Shown here piece by piece: positions 49,682-58,995 of a DNA stretch of 64,000 nt. Position 1 is the first letter of the stretch. Every line of letters starts with the position of its first letter. A program made the translations under genes and the position numbers. The notes beneath the pieces are model-generated. The model saw only the letters and a program-made list of their open reading frames with translations. It did not search any database and had not been told where the DNA came from. The stretch covers positions 62,001 through 126,000 of the forward strand of contig NZ_NSLI01000005.1 in the NCBI RefSeq assembly GCF_002288825.1, given 5' to 3'. This stretch comes from Sphingomonas lenta. GTDB lineage: Bacteria; Pseudomonadota; Alphaproteobacteria; Sphingomonadales; Sphingomonadaceae.

Positions 49682-51093
49682 GAAAAGTCACGCTCGCCCT
49701 CGCGCTGCTGGCTGCCCCCGTCCGCGCCGAGCCCGACGCCACCGTCGCGGCCGCGCTTGCCAAGGCGGGGCCGGGCGCGCGCATCGGCCTCGTCGTCGTC
49801 GACGACACCGGCAACGAGATCGTCGCCATCCGCCCCGACGAGCGCTTCGTGCCCGCGTCCAACACCAAGATGTTCACCACCGCCGCCGCCTTTGCGACGC
49901 TCGACACGGCCGGCCCCGACGCCGCCGGCGCGACGGTGCGGCTCGACGGCCGCGACGTGGTGCTCGCCGGCCACGGCGACGCGCGGTTGTCGAGCGCGGC
50001 GGATTGCCGCACAGACTGCCTCGTCGAACTCGCGCGCGCGGTCGCGGCGCGCACCCGCGTCGTCGGAGACGTGATCGGTGACGACAGCTTCTTTCCCGAC
50101 GAGCGCTGGCCGGTGGGGATGAGCTGGAACAACATGGCCGGGCGTTACGGCACCGCGATCTCGGCGTTGACGATCGACGACAATGTCGCGGTGCTCGACG
50201 TCCGGCCCGGCGCACCCGGCGCGGCGCCGGTGATCACCGGCGACGGTTACTACCGGATCGAGAACCGCGCGGTGACGGTCGCCGGCGGCAAGGCGTCGCT
50301 GAGTGCCACGCGCACGCCGGGGAGCGACCTGCTGCGGGTGACTGGCACCGTGCCGGCCGGAACGGCAACTGAAACTCTGACCGTCGGCGTCGACGATCCC
50401 GCGCACCGCGCCGCTTGGCGGCTCGCGGCGCTGCTCAGACGAGAAGGTGTTCGCGTGACGGGCCGCGTCGGCGTACGCCACCGGCCGATCGGGCCGGCCG
50501 ACGATCCGGAGACCCGCTGTGCGGCTCCGCCCGCGCGTCCGCCTGCGCCGCCCGTGCTGGCGCGCCTCAGCCCGCCGCCGCTCGCTGAGGACCTGACCGT
50601 CACCAACAAGGTCAGCCAGAACCTCCACGCCGACCTGCTGCTGCGCCGCGTCGGCGCGGTCGGCGGCACGGGGTCGGTCGCGGACGGGCGCGCGGCGGTG
50701 CGGGCGATGCTTACCCTCGCAGGCGTGGAGCGCTGGGCCTACGACTTCGCCGATGGCTCCGGCATGTCGAGCTACAACCGCGTGACGCCCCGCGCGACGA
50801 TCCGCTTTCTGCGCTGGGTCGAGGCGCAGCCCTGGGGCGAGGCGTGGCGCGGGACGCTGCCCGTGGCGGGCGTGGACGGTACGCTCGCCCGCCGCTTCAA
50901 GGGCACGCCGCTCGAGAGCAAGCTGTTCGCCAAGACGGGCACGCTCAACGCGACGAACGCGCTGTCGGGTCACATGGTCGCGGCGAGCGGGCGCAGGCTC
51001 ACCTTCTCCGCCTTCGCCAACGACGTGCCGGGCGACGCGTCGGCGACGGCGGCGATCGACGCGGCGCTGCTAGCGGTCGCCGCCGCCAACTGA
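49678..51093 (+). CDS. dacB: D-alanyl-D-alanine carboxypeptidase/endopeptidase (PBP4 type, family S13)
   Basis: A 471-residue exported penicillin-binding protein. Signal peptide to about residue 18 (APVRA); active-site SxxK is S61-N-T-K64 (PASNTKMFT); SxN appears as VSQNLHADLLLR; KTG as LFAKTGTLNATNALSGH. The insert between the first motifs (YYRIENRAV, TETLTVGVDD) is typical for PBP4. It cleaves D-Ala-D-Ala or cross-links in peptidoglycan. Co-translated with the LysR gene (ATGA). The last 24 bases overlap the convergent serine hydrolase. Confidence 0.92.
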   Translation: MRKVTLALALLAAPVRAEPDATVAAALAKAGPGARIGLVVVDDTGNEIVAIRPDERFVPASNTKMFTTAAAFATLDTAGPDAAGATVRLDGRDVVLAGHGDARLSSAADCRTDCLVELARAVAARTRVVGDVIGDDSFFPDERWPVGMSWNNMAGRYGTAISALTIDDNVAVLDVRPGAPGAAPVITGDGYYRIENRAVTVAGGKASLSATRTPGSDLLRVTGTVPAGTATETLTVGVDDPAHRAAWRLAALLRREGVRVTGRVGVRHRPIGPADDPETRCAAPPARPPAPPVLARLSPPPLAEDLTVTNKVSQNLHADLLLRRVGAVGGTGSVADGRAAVRAMLTLAGVERWAYDFADGSGMSSYNRVTPRATIRFLRWVEAQPWGEAWRGTLPVAGVDGTLARRFKGTPLESKLFAKTGTLNATNALSGHMVAASGRRLTFSAFANDVPGDASATAAIDAALLAVAAAN

Positions 51094-52104
51094 CGCGTCC
51101 CAGGCGGCGATCAGCGCGTCGCCTGTCGCCGGGCGCAGCTCGAAGATGCCGCTGTCGAAGTGCCGCGTCGGATGTACGCGGTTGGTGAGCAGCGTCCAGG
51201 CGAGCCTGCGCTCCCAGTCGATCCACAGCCCCGTGCCCGTGAATCCGGTATGCCCGATCGTGCCGGCGGAGCAGGCCTGTCCGCCCGACCAGCCCGGATG
51301 GCGGATCTCCCATCCGAGCATGCGGTGCTGCTCCAACGGCGTGCGGATCGCCTCGATCGCCGCGGAGGACGCGCCGCTGCCGTCGAGCAGGCCCAGCGCG
51401 AAGTCGAGCACGCCGTCCACCGTCCCGAACAGCCCGGCATGGCCCGTGCGCCCGCCCATCGCATGAGCGTTCTCGTCGTGCACCTCGCCCTTCAGCACGC
51501 GCCCGCGCCACGGGCACAGCTCGGTCGCGACCGCCGGGCCGGGCGGCGGTCCCCAGGCCAGGCCAGGGTCGAGCGGCAGCGCGTCGAGCCCGCCCCCCGT
51601 CAGCCGCTCCACGACGATGCCCAACAGGATGAAGTTGATGTCCGAATAGACTGGCGGGCCGTGTCGCCATTCGCGCTGGAGCACGAAGGCGCGCAATCGG
51701 GCGGGGTCGTCGCCATAAGTGTAGATCGGCTCTACCGCGGGCAGGAAGGTGCGGTGCGCCAGGCAGTCGCGGAACGTCAGCCGCCGCTCGGGCGCGTTCG
51801 CGACGTCGTACTGGCGCAGGTCGGGGATGGCGTCGGTCAGCGGCCGGTCGAGGTCGATGCGCCCCTCGTCGGCCAGCCTGAGCACGAAGCTGGTGGTGGC
51901 GATTACCTTGGTGAGCGAGGCGAGGTCGAACCAGTGTCCGCGCGTGAGCGGCTCGGGTGCTGGAACGCGTTGCGCGAGGCCGGCCGTCCGCACGGCGCGC
52001 GCGCCGTCGGCGGTGACGATCCCGAGCGTCGCGCCAGGGATGCGGCCGTCCTCGACGGAGGCGAGCGCCGGCGCGAACGCGGCGTCGGCGACCTGCTCGA
52101 TCAC
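51070..52104 (-). CDS. serine hydrolase, beta-lactamase/DD-peptidase fold (S12)
   Basis: A 344-residue serine hydrolase. SxxK is S63-L-T-K66 (LASLTKVIATT), the YSN-type motif is Y153-S-D (VYSDINFILLG), and the third motif is GHTGFTG. No signal peptide is seen, so it is probably cytoplasmic, unlike the serine hydrolase at 923-2431. It overlaps the AmpG-like gene by 4 bases (ATGA) and so may act on material that AmpG imports, such as amide- or ester-linked muropeptide derivatives. Substrate unknown. Confidence 0.88.
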   Translation of the reverse strand: MIEQVADAAFAPALASVEDGRIPGATLGIVTADGARAVRTAGLAQRVPAPEPLTRGHWFDLASLTKVIATTSFVLRLADEGRIDLDRPLTDAIPDLRQYDVANAPERRLTFRDCLAHRTFLPAVEPIYTYGDDPARLRAFVLQREWRHGPPVYSDINFILLGIVVERLTGGGLDALPLDPGLAWGPPPGPAVATELCPWRGRVLKGEVHDENAHAMGGRTGHAGLFGTVDGVLDFALGLLDGSGASSAAIEAIRTPLEQHRMLGWEIRHPGWSGGQACSAGTIGHTGFTGTGLWIDWERRLAWTLLTNRVHPTRHFDSGIFELRPATGDALIAAWDASVGGGDR

Positions 52105-53594
52105 GCGTCGTCACGCGGGCGGACGCGCGCCAGCACCGGCAGGAACGGGATCGCGGCGAGGCTCAGCACGCCCGACAGCAGGAAGAAATTGTCATAGCCG
52201 ATCGCCCCCACGATCGTCCCGCCCGCGCCCGCGAGCAGCCGCGGCAGCAGGAACGCGAAACCGGTGAGAAAGGCGTATTGCGCTCCGGAGAAGCGCGGGT
52301 TCACCAGCAACGACAGGTACACCACGAACACCGCGCCCGCGAGCCCGTTGCCGAACTGGTCGAGCGCGGTGGCGAGGTAGAGGACCGGCTCGGCCACCTC
52401 CCGGTGCGCGAGCCAGACGAAGCCGAAGTTGCCGATCGCGGCGGTGAGCGCGCCGAGCGCCAACGTCCATCCCATGCGCCAGCGCGTGACTAGCCAGCCG
52501 CCCGTGCCGACACCGGCGACGCTCGCCGCGAGCGCCACCACGCCGTCGGCGCGGCCGATCTGGGAGAGGCCATAGCCCAGCTCCTTGATCATCGGCTTGG
52601 ACAGGTTGAGCGCGAGCACGTCGCCCATGCGGTAGAGCGACACGAACGCCATCAGCACGATCGCGGCGAAGCCGTATCGCCAGAAGAAGTCGGCATAGGG
52701 CCCGATCGCCGCCGACCGGCGGACCCACGCGTCGGCGGGCGCGCGGCGGATGCGCGGCAGCGCGGCGGCCATCGCCAGGAACGGCAGCATGCACAGCCCC
52801 AGCACCCAGGGCGTGACGTTCGCCCGCCCGTCGATGCCGGCCGCGGCCGCGAGCCCCAGCGCGACCGAGCCGACGCCCGCCGTCAGCGCCGCCGCGCCGA
52901 GCAGGATCGCCGCGCCCGCCAACAGGCCCGCCAGGAGCGCCGCGCCCCGCCCGCCTCCCGCGCCGTCGGCCGGCCGCATCGCGACCAGCACGGGAAAGGG
53001 CAGGAACGCCACGCCCGCGACCGCGAGATAGGCGAGCGTCCACCCGCCCGCATCCGCCAGCAAGAGCGCGCCGCTGCCCGCGGCGACCATCGCGCTGCGG
53101 TAGCCCCAGAGGTTCGCCGCGACGATCGGCCCCTGCTCGTCCTGGGTCGGGAACAGCTCGATGCGCCACGCGTCCGCCGCGATCTCCAGCGTCGTCGTCC
53201 AAAAGGCGAGCAGCACGGCGAAGAGGGCGGTCACGGCCAGACCGTCGCCGCCCGTGAACGCCAGCGCCGCCATCGAGGACGCGATGCCGAGCTGCGCCAG
53301 CATGATCCACCCCCGGCGCTTGCCCCACCAGCGGCCGAAGCCGGGCACGACGAAGCGGTCGAGCAGCGGCGCCCAGACGAACTTCAGCGTCGGCAGCAGC
53401 TGCACCCAGGCGAAGAAGCCGATCACCGCCAGCGCGACCCCGTCCGCCTGCAGCCTGAGCGCGAGCACGGTCGAGAACATGTAGAAGGGCAGCCCCGCCG
53501 AAAAGCCGAGCAGGCCGAAGAGCGCCATGCTCCCCCGGTCCGGTCGGGCGCGATAGGCGGCGGGGGAGGCCGCGACGGCGGCGATCGAGGTCAT
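52101..53594 (-). CDS. ampG: AmpG-like MFS permease
   Basis: A 497-residue 12-14-helix permease. The start (MALFGLLGFSAGLPFYMFSTVLALRLQADGVALAVIGFFAWVQLLPTLKFVWAPLLDRFVVPGFGRWWGKRRGWIML) matches the AmpG pattern: GFSSGLP, the IGFF segment, KFLWAPL-D-R and a basic RRGW loop. AmpG imports GlcNAc-anhydro-MurNAc peptides in peptidoglycan recycling. Its pairing with the S12 serine hydrolase and with peptidoglycan-related neighbours supports this. It diverges from the 5-oxoprolinase gene. Confidence 0.88.
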   Translation of the reverse strand: MTSIAAVAASPAAYRARPDRGSMALFGLLGFSAGLPFYMFSTVLALRLQADGVALAVIGFFAWVQLLPTLKFVWAPLLDRFVVPGFGRWWGKRRGWIMLAQLGIASSMAALAFTGGDGLAVTALFAVLLAFWTTTLEIAADAWRIELFPTQDEQGPIVAANLWGYRSAMVAAGSGALLLADAGGWTLAYLAVAGVAFLPFPVLVAMRPADGAGGGRGAALLAGLLAGAAILLGAAALTAGVGSVALGLAAAAGIDGRANVTPWVLGLCMLPFLAMAAALPRIRRAPADAWVRRSAAIGPYADFFWRYGFAAIVLMAFVSLYRMGDVLALNLSKPMIKELGYGLSQIGRADGVVALAASVAGVGTGGWLVTRWRMGWTLALGALTAAIGNFGFVWLAHREVAEPVLYLATALDQFGNGLAGAVFVVYLSLLVNPRFSGAQYAFLTGFAFLLPRLLAGAGGTIVGAIGYDNFFLLSGVLSLAAIPFLPVLARVRPRDDA

Positions 53595-53712
53595 CCGCCT
53601 TTCCTAACGAAGTGCGGGGCGGCCGTCGCGTGGTCGATGCCTATGTTCGTATCGCCTTCGCATATTCCCGTCATGCGGTGCTGACCCGCGGACGGCGGGA
53701 TGTTAGGGGCCG

Positions 53713-56700
53713 GTGGTGCACGGCGTTCCCCACCCTTGGCGGCTCCACATTGATCGCGGGGGAACGTTCACCGACGTGGTGGCCCGCGCGCCGGACGGGC
53801 GGCTGCTGACGGCCAAGCTCTTGTCGGAGGACCCCGGCCGCTACGACGACGCCGCCGTCGAGGCGATCCGGCGATTGACGGGCGTACGCGACGGGCCGCT
53901 GCCGCCCGCCGAGATCCGCATCGGCACCACCGTCGCGACCAACGCGCTGCTCGAGCGCAAGGGCGAGTCGACCCTGCTCGCGATCACGCGCGGCTTCGGC
54001 GACGCGCTCCGCATCGGCTACCAGGATCGGCCCGACATTTTCGCGCGCGCCATCCGCCTGCCCGAGCCGCTGTACGATTGCGTCGTCGAGGTGGACGAGC
54101 GGGTGGACGCCGACGGTGGGGTGCTCAGGCCGCTCGACCTGGACACGGCGGAGCGGGACTTCCACGCCGCGTACGACGCGGGACTGCGCTCGATCGCGAT
54201 CGCGCTGATGCACGGCTACCGCCACTCTGAGCACGAGCGGGCGCTGGCCGAATTGGCAAAGCGCATCGGCTTCACTCAGGTGTCGGCGAGCCACGACGTC
54301 GCGCCCGTCATCAAGCTCGTCGCGCGCGGGGATACGACGGTGGTCGACGCGTATCTCTCGCCGGGCCTCGGGCGCTACGTCGAAGGTCTGGAGCGCGAGT
54401 TGGGCGGGGCCAGGCCGCTGTTCATGCAGTCGAACGGCGGGCTGGTCGAAGGCGCGCGGTTCCGCGGCCGCGACGCGCTGCTGTCGGGTCCGGCGGGTGG
54501 GATCGTCGGCATGGCGCGCACCGCGGAGGCGGCCGGGTTCTCCCACGTCATCGGCTTCGACATGGGCGGCACCTCGACCGACGTCTCGCTCTACGCCGGG
54601 CGGTTCGAGCGGCGGCACGAGGGCGTGGTGGCGGGCGTGCGCGTGGTCGCGCCCACCATGCGCATCGACACGGTCGCGGCGGGCGGCGGGTCGATCTGCC
54701 TGTTCGAGGACGGCCGTTTCCGCGTCGGCCCCGGATCGGCGGGGGCCGATCCGGGGCCGGCCTGCTACCGCCGCGGCGGACCGCTCACCGTCACCGACTG
54801 CAACCTGCTGCTCGGCAAGATCCAGCCCAGGCACTTCCCGCAGGTGTTCGGGCCCGCGGGCGACCAGCCGCTCGACCGCGCGGCGGCGGAGGCGCGCATG
54901 GACGCGCTGCTTGATCAAGTCGAGGCGGCGACCGGCGCGCGGCCTGCCCAAGAGGCGGCGGCGGAGGGGTTGGTCGCGATCGCGGTCGCCAACATGGCGG
55001 GGGCGATCAAGGCGATATCGGTCGCGCGCGGGCATGATCCCGCCGCCTACACGCTCGCCTGCTTCGGCGGCGCGGGCGGGCAGCACGCCTGCCTCGTCGC
55101 CGACGCGCTGGGCATGGAGCGGGTGATGATCCACCCGCTCGCGGGCGTGCTGTCGGCCTATGGCATGGGGCTCGCCGACCGGCGCGTGCTCCAGGAGGCG
55201 ACGGTGGCGCTCGCGCTGGAGGACGCGGCCGCACTGGAGACGGCACGGGCCGAGCTGGAAATCCGAGCACGCGACGAGCTGGCGATGCAGGGCGTGACGG
55301 AGGGCGTCGCGGCGGAGTCGCGCGCGCAGCTGCGGTTCGCGCGGGCCGACTTCGGCATCGAGGTGCCGTTCGGCCCGGCCGACGCCATGCGCGCGGCGTT
55401 CGACGCGGCGCACCGCGAGCGCTTCGGCTTCACGGGCGGGGGCGCGCTCGTCGTCGAGCTGCTGCGCGTGGAGGCGGTCGCCGCCGCGGGCGAGGGCGGC
55501 GCGGCCGTCACGCTCCCGTCCGATAGCGCGCCGCCGATCGCGGAGGTCGCGACCCACCTCGCCGGCGAGGCCCGTCGCGCGCCGCTGTACGAGCGGAGCG
55601 GGCTGACCGTCGGTGCGGAGATCGCGGGGCCTGCGCTGATCGTCGATCCCGTGTCGACCACCGTCGTCGAGCCTGGCTGGACTGCGCGCGTGCAAAGCGA
55701 GGGCAGCCTGGTGCTCACCCGCCGCGCGCCGCGCGCGCGAGCGACGGCGGGCGCGGCGCTCGACCCTGTGAGGCTCGAGATCTTCGCCGGCCTGTTCATG
55801 GGGCTGGCGGAGGAGATGGGCGCGGCGCTCCAGCGGAGCGCGTCGTCGGTCAACATTCGCGAACGGCTCGACTTCTCCTGCGCGCTGTTCGACGGGCAGG
55901 GCAACCTCGTCGCCAACGCCCCGCACATCCCCGTGCACCTCGGCAGCATGGGCGAGAGCATCCGCACGGTGATCGAGAGCCGGCGGGGCACGATGAAGCC
56001 CGGCGACGTCTATGCGCTGAACGCGCCCTATCGCGGCGGCACGCACCTGCCCGACATCACTGCGATTATGCCGGTGTTCGCTGGCAGCCCCGATCCCGCC
56101 TTCTTCGTCGCCGCACGCGGGCATCATGCCGACGTGGGCGGGATCAGCCCCGGCTCCATGCCCCCACACAGCCGCACGATCGAGGAGGAGGGCATGATCC
56201 TCGACGACGTGACGGTCGTCGACGGCGGCGCGTTCCGCGAGGCGGAGCTGCGCGCGCTGTTCGCGTCCGGCCGGTATCCGGCGCGCAATGTCGACCAGAA
56301 CATCGCCGACCTGCTGGCCCAGGTCGCCGCATGCGCCCGCGGCGCGTACGGGCTCGAGGCGCTCGTGGCAGCGCACGGGGCCGAGACGGTCGCCGCGTAT
56401 ATGGAGCACGTCCAGGCGCACGCTGCCGACGCGGTGCGGACGCTGATCGCCGACCTGCCCGAAGGCGCGTTCGCGTACGAGCTGGACGACGGCGCGGTCG
56501 TGCGTGTCGCGGTGCGCGTCGAGCGCGATCAGGGTCGGGCGGTCGTGGACTTCACCGGCACGAGCCCGCAGCACCCGGGCAACTTTAACGCCCCGCGCTC
56601 GGTCGTGCGCGCGGCGGTGCTCTACGTCATGCGGCTGATGGTCGGGCGGAGCATCCCCCTGAACGACGGCTTCCTCCGCCCCGTCGAGATCGTCATCCCG

Positions 56701-57288
56701 GACGGCTCCATGCTGTCCCCGCGCCACCCCGCCGCCGTGGTGGCGGGCAATGTGGAGGTGAGCCAGGTCGTCACCGATGCGCTGCTCGGCGCGCTGGGCG
56801 CGATGGCGGCCTCGCAGGGCACGATGAACAACTTCACCTTCGGCGACGCCACCCGCCAATATTACGAGACGATCGCCGGCGGCGCGGGCGCAGGGCCCGA
56901 CGGCGAGGGCGCGTCGGCGGTGCAGACGCACATGACCAACAGCCGCCTGACCGACCCCGAGGTGCTTGAAACGCGCTTCCCCGTGCTGCTGGAGGAGTTC
57001 GCGATCCGGCGCGGATCGGGCGGCGAGGGCGCGCATAGCGGCGGCGACGGCGCGGTGCGCCGCATCCGCTTTCGCGCACCCATGCGCGCCGCGATCCTGT
57101 CGAACCGCCGCCGCGTGCCGCCTTTCGGCCTGGACGGCGGCGGGTCGGGCGCTGCCGGCGCGAACCGCGTCGAGCGCGCGGACGGCTCGGTCGAGCCGCT
57201 CGGCTCCACCGCCGCGGTGGAGATGACGCCGGGCGACGCGTTCGTGATCGAGACGCCGGGCGGCGGCGGATGGGGACGGTTAGGGTGA
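53713..57288 (+). CDS. oplAH: fused 5-oxoprolinase (HyuA-HyuB type)
   Basis: A 1191-residue fusion. The N-terminal HyuA half starts with the ATPase motif [20 protein letters not shown] and includes [12 protein letters not shown] and the [30 protein letters not shown] segment. The C-terminal HyuB half begins near residue 680 ([41 protein letters not shown]) and includes [16 protein letters not shown] and the ending TPGGGGWG. Eukaryotic 5-oxoprolinase has the same fusion. It hydrolyses 5-oxoproline to L-Glu with ATP; hydantoinase activity is the alternative. GTG start. A coupled membrane-gene pair follows. Confidence 0.92.
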   Translation: MVHGVPHPWRLHIDRGGTFTDVVARAPDGRLLTAKLLSEDPGRYDDAAVEAIRRLTGVRDGPLPPAEIRIGTTVATNALLERKGESTLLAITRGFGDALRIGYQDRPDIFARAIRLPEPLYDCVVEVDERVDADGGVLRPLDLDTAERDFHAAYDAGLRSIAIALMHGYRHSEHERALAELAKRIGFTQVSASHDVAPVIKLVARGDTTVVDAYLSPGLGRYVEGLERELGGARPLFMQSNGGLVEGARFRGRDALLSGPAGGIVGMARTAEAAGFSHVIGFDMGGTSTDVSLYAGRFERRHEGVVAGVRVVAPTMRIDTVAAGGGSICLFEDGRFRVGPGSAGADPGPACYRRGGPLTVTDCNLLLGKIQPRHFPQVFGPAGDQPLDRAAAEARMDALLDQVEAATGARPAQEAAAEGLVAIAVANMAGAIKAISVARGHDPAAYTLACFGGAGGQHACLVADALGMERVMIHPLAGVLSAYGMGLADRRVLQEATVALALEDAAALETARAELEIRARDELAMQGVTEGVAAESRAQLRFARADFGIEVPFGPADAMRAAFDAAHRERFGFTGGGALVVELLRVEAVAAAGEGGAAVTLPSDSAPPIAEVATHLAGEARRAPLYERSGLTVGAEIAGPALIVDPVSTTVVEPGWTARVQSEGSLVLTRRAPRARATAGAALDPVRLEIFAGLFMGLAEEMGAALQRSASSVNIRERLDFSCALFDGQGNLVANAPHIPVHLGSMGESIRTVIESRRGTMKPGDVYALNAPYRGGTHLPDITAIMPVFAGSPDPAFFVAARGHHADVGGISPGSMPPHSRTIEEEGMILDDVTVVDGGAFREAELRALFASGRYPARNVDQNIADLLAQVAACARGAYGLEALVAAHGAETVAAYMEHVQAHAADAVRTLIADLPEGAFAYELDDGAVVRVAVRVERDQGRAVVDFTGTSPQHPGNFNAPRSVVRAAVLYVMRLMVGRSIPLNDGFLRPVEIVIPDGSMLSPRHPAAVVAGNVEVSQVVTDALLGALGAMAASQGTMNNFTFGDATRQYYETIAGGAGAGPDGEGASAVQTHMTNSRLTDPEVLETRFPVLLEEFAIRRGSGGEGAHSGGDGAVRRIRFRAPMRAAILSNRRRVPPFGLDGGGSGAAGANRVERADGSVEPLGSTAAVEMTPGDAFVIETPGGGGWGRLG

Positions 57289-57312
57289 GCTACCCTCACC
57301 CCGGCCGCCCCC

Positions 57313-57406
57313 GTCATGCCGGACTTGTTCCGGCATCCATCGTCGTGCGAGCGATCCGTCCGGAGTGCGCGGACCACGATGGACCCCGGAACAAGTCCGG
57401 GGTGAC
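57313..57406. repeat. 94-bp REP/BIME-like element, copy B
   Basis: Same architecture and length as 18824-18917: left arm ATGCCGGA/TCCGGCAT, right arm ACCCCGGA/TCCGGGGT, and a CCATCG.../...CGATGG stem between. It lies between the 5-oxoprolinase and DUF969 genes, 25 bases after the stop codon and 33 bases before the next start, so it could form a transcript-stability hairpin in an operon. Confidence 0.85.
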
Positions 57407-57439
57407 GAAAGGTGGGCGCATGAGGGAAGGGCGAGCCTG

Positions 57440-58087
57440 ATGCTGGTGCTGGCGGGCATACTGGTGATCGCGGGCGGGTTCCTGCTCAGGTTCAACCCGC
57501 TGCTGGTGGTGCTCGCCTCCGCGCTGGTGACGGGGCTGGCGGCGGGGCTCGACCCGCTGCGCATCGTCTCGGTGTTCGGCAAGGCGTTCAACGACAGTCG
57601 CTACGTGTCGGCGATTTACATCGTGCTGCCGGTGATCGGGCTGCTCGAACGCTATGGCCTCCAGGCCCGCGCCCGCGAACTGATCGGGCGGTTCGCGCGG
57701 GTGACCGCCGGGCGGCTGCTGATTTTCTACCTGCTATTCCGCCAGGTCACGGCGGCGCTGGGCCTCGTGTCGATCGCCGGGCACGCGGTGACCGTGCGGC
57801 CGCTCGTCGCGCCCATGGCGGAGGCCGCGGCGGAGGGGCGGGGCGCGGTCGACCAGGGCGAGCGCGTCAAGGCGCTCACCGCCGCGACCGACAATGTCGG
57901 CCTGTTCTTCGGCGAGGACATCTTCATCGCGATCGGCTCCATCCTGCTGATGGTGGGCGTGCTTCAGGGCTACGGCATCGCCGTCGAGCCGTTCGACCTG
58001 TCGGTCTGGGCGATCCCGACCGCGGTGGCGGCGTTCCTGATCCACGGATTCCGCCTCCACCTGCTCGACCGCAGGCTGCCGAAGTGA
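57440..58087 (+). CDS. DUF969 membrane protein
   Basis: A 215-residue polytopic membrane protein, about five helices, with the family segments [56 protein letters not shown] and [20 protein letters not shown]. The DUF969-DUF979 pair is usually adjacent, as here (4-base overlap with the next gene), and the pair often lies beside 5-oxoproline or pyroglutamyl genes. Its role as a transporter subunit is inferred. ATG 57440 is preferred; the upstream frame covers the repeat. Confidence 0.85.
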   Translation: MLVLAGILVIAGGFLLRFNPLLVVLASALVTGLAAGLDPLRIVSVFGKAFNDSRYVSAIYIVLPVIGLLERYGLQARARELIGRFARVTAGRLLIFYLLFRQVTAALGLVSIAGHAVTVRPLVAPMAEAAAEGRGAVDQGERVKALTAATDNVGLFFGEDIFIAIGSILLMVGVLQGYGIAVEPFDLSVWAIPTAVAAFLIHGFRLHLLDRRLPK

Positions 58088-58995
58088 TCGGCCTCAACCT
58101 CGTCTACGGCGTCGCGGGCTCGGTCTTCGCGCTGTTCGCGGTGCTGGCGCTGGCCGACGCCCCGCGCCGGATCGCCAACGCCGCCTTCTACGCGCTCCTG
58201 TCAGTCAGCTTCTTCGCGGGCGACCTCCTCGGCGATTTCGGCAACGGCCTGCTCGTGATCGCGCTCACCGCCATCGCCGCCTCCGGCCGCTTCCGCGCCC
58301 GCCCGCGCGAGGCGTCGCCCGAGCGGCCGCGCGGCAACGCGCTGTTCGCGGCCGCGCTCATCATCCCGGCCACGGCGCTCGTCGGTACGCTGCTGTTCAA
58401 GCAAGTGCCGGCGCTGGTCGACGCGCGGCAGGCGACGTTGGTCGCGCTGGCGCTCGGCGTGCTGCTGGCGCTCGGGATCGGCTATGCCTGGCTCCGGCCC
58501 GGCCTGGCGACGCCATTCCGCGAGGGCAGGCGGCTGATGGATGATGTGGGGTGGGCGGCGGTGCTGCCGCAGATGCTGGCGAGCCTCGGGGCGGTGTTCG
58601 CAATCGCGGGTGTCGGCGACGTTGTCGGCGGCTTGGTGGGCGGCGCGATCCCGGAAGGGAGCCTGCTCGGCGCGGTCGCGGCGTACGCGGTCGGCATGGC
58701 GCTGTTCACGGTGGTGATGGGCAACGCCTTCGCGGCCTTCCCTGTGATGGCGGCGGCGGTGGGCGTGCCGATCCTGATGCGGCAGTTCGGGGGCGACCCC
58801 GCGCCCGTGGCCGCGATCGGCATGCTGGCGGGCTTCTGCGGGACGCTGATGACGCCTATGGCCGCGAACTTCAACCTGGTGCCCGCGGCGCTCCTCGAGC
58901 TCAAGGACCGCAACGGCGTGGTGAAGGCGCAGGTGCCCACCGCGCTGCCGCTGCTCCTGTTCAACCTCGCGCTCCTCTGGTGGGTGCTGTCGTGA
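58084..58995 (+). CDS. DUF979 membrane protein
   Basis: A 303-residue polytopic membrane protein, about eight helices. Conserved segments: GWAAVLPQMLASLGAVFAIAGVGDVVGGLVGGAIPEGS, VVMGNAFAAFPVMAAAVGVPIL and GFCGTLMTPMAANFNLVPAALLELKD. The last resembles carboxylate transporter-type re-entrant motifs. Overlaps DUF969 (GTGA) and DUF2891 (GTGA). With DUF969 it probably forms one permease; substrate inferred to be 5-oxoproline or a related compound. Confidence 0.85.
   Translation: MIGLNLVYGVAGSVFALFAVLALADAPRRIANAAFYALLSVSFFAGDLLGDFGNGLLVIALTAIAASGRFRARPREASPERPRGNALFAAALIIPATALVGTLLFKQVPALVDARQATLVALALGVLLALGIGYAWLRPGLATPFREGRRLMDDVGWAAVLPQMLASLGAVFAIAGVGDVVGGLVGGAIPEGSLLGAVAAYAVGMALFTVVMGNAFAAFPVMAAAVGVPILMRQFGGDPAPVAAIGMLAGFCGTLMTPMAANFNLVPAALLELKDRNGVVKAQVPTALPLLLFNLALLWWVLS

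Noticed and set aside
53671..57036. 1121-residue minus-strand open frame opposite 5-oxoprolinase
   Set aside because: His/Arg/Asp-rich shadow without motifs; the plus strand shows both HyuA and HyuB signatures.
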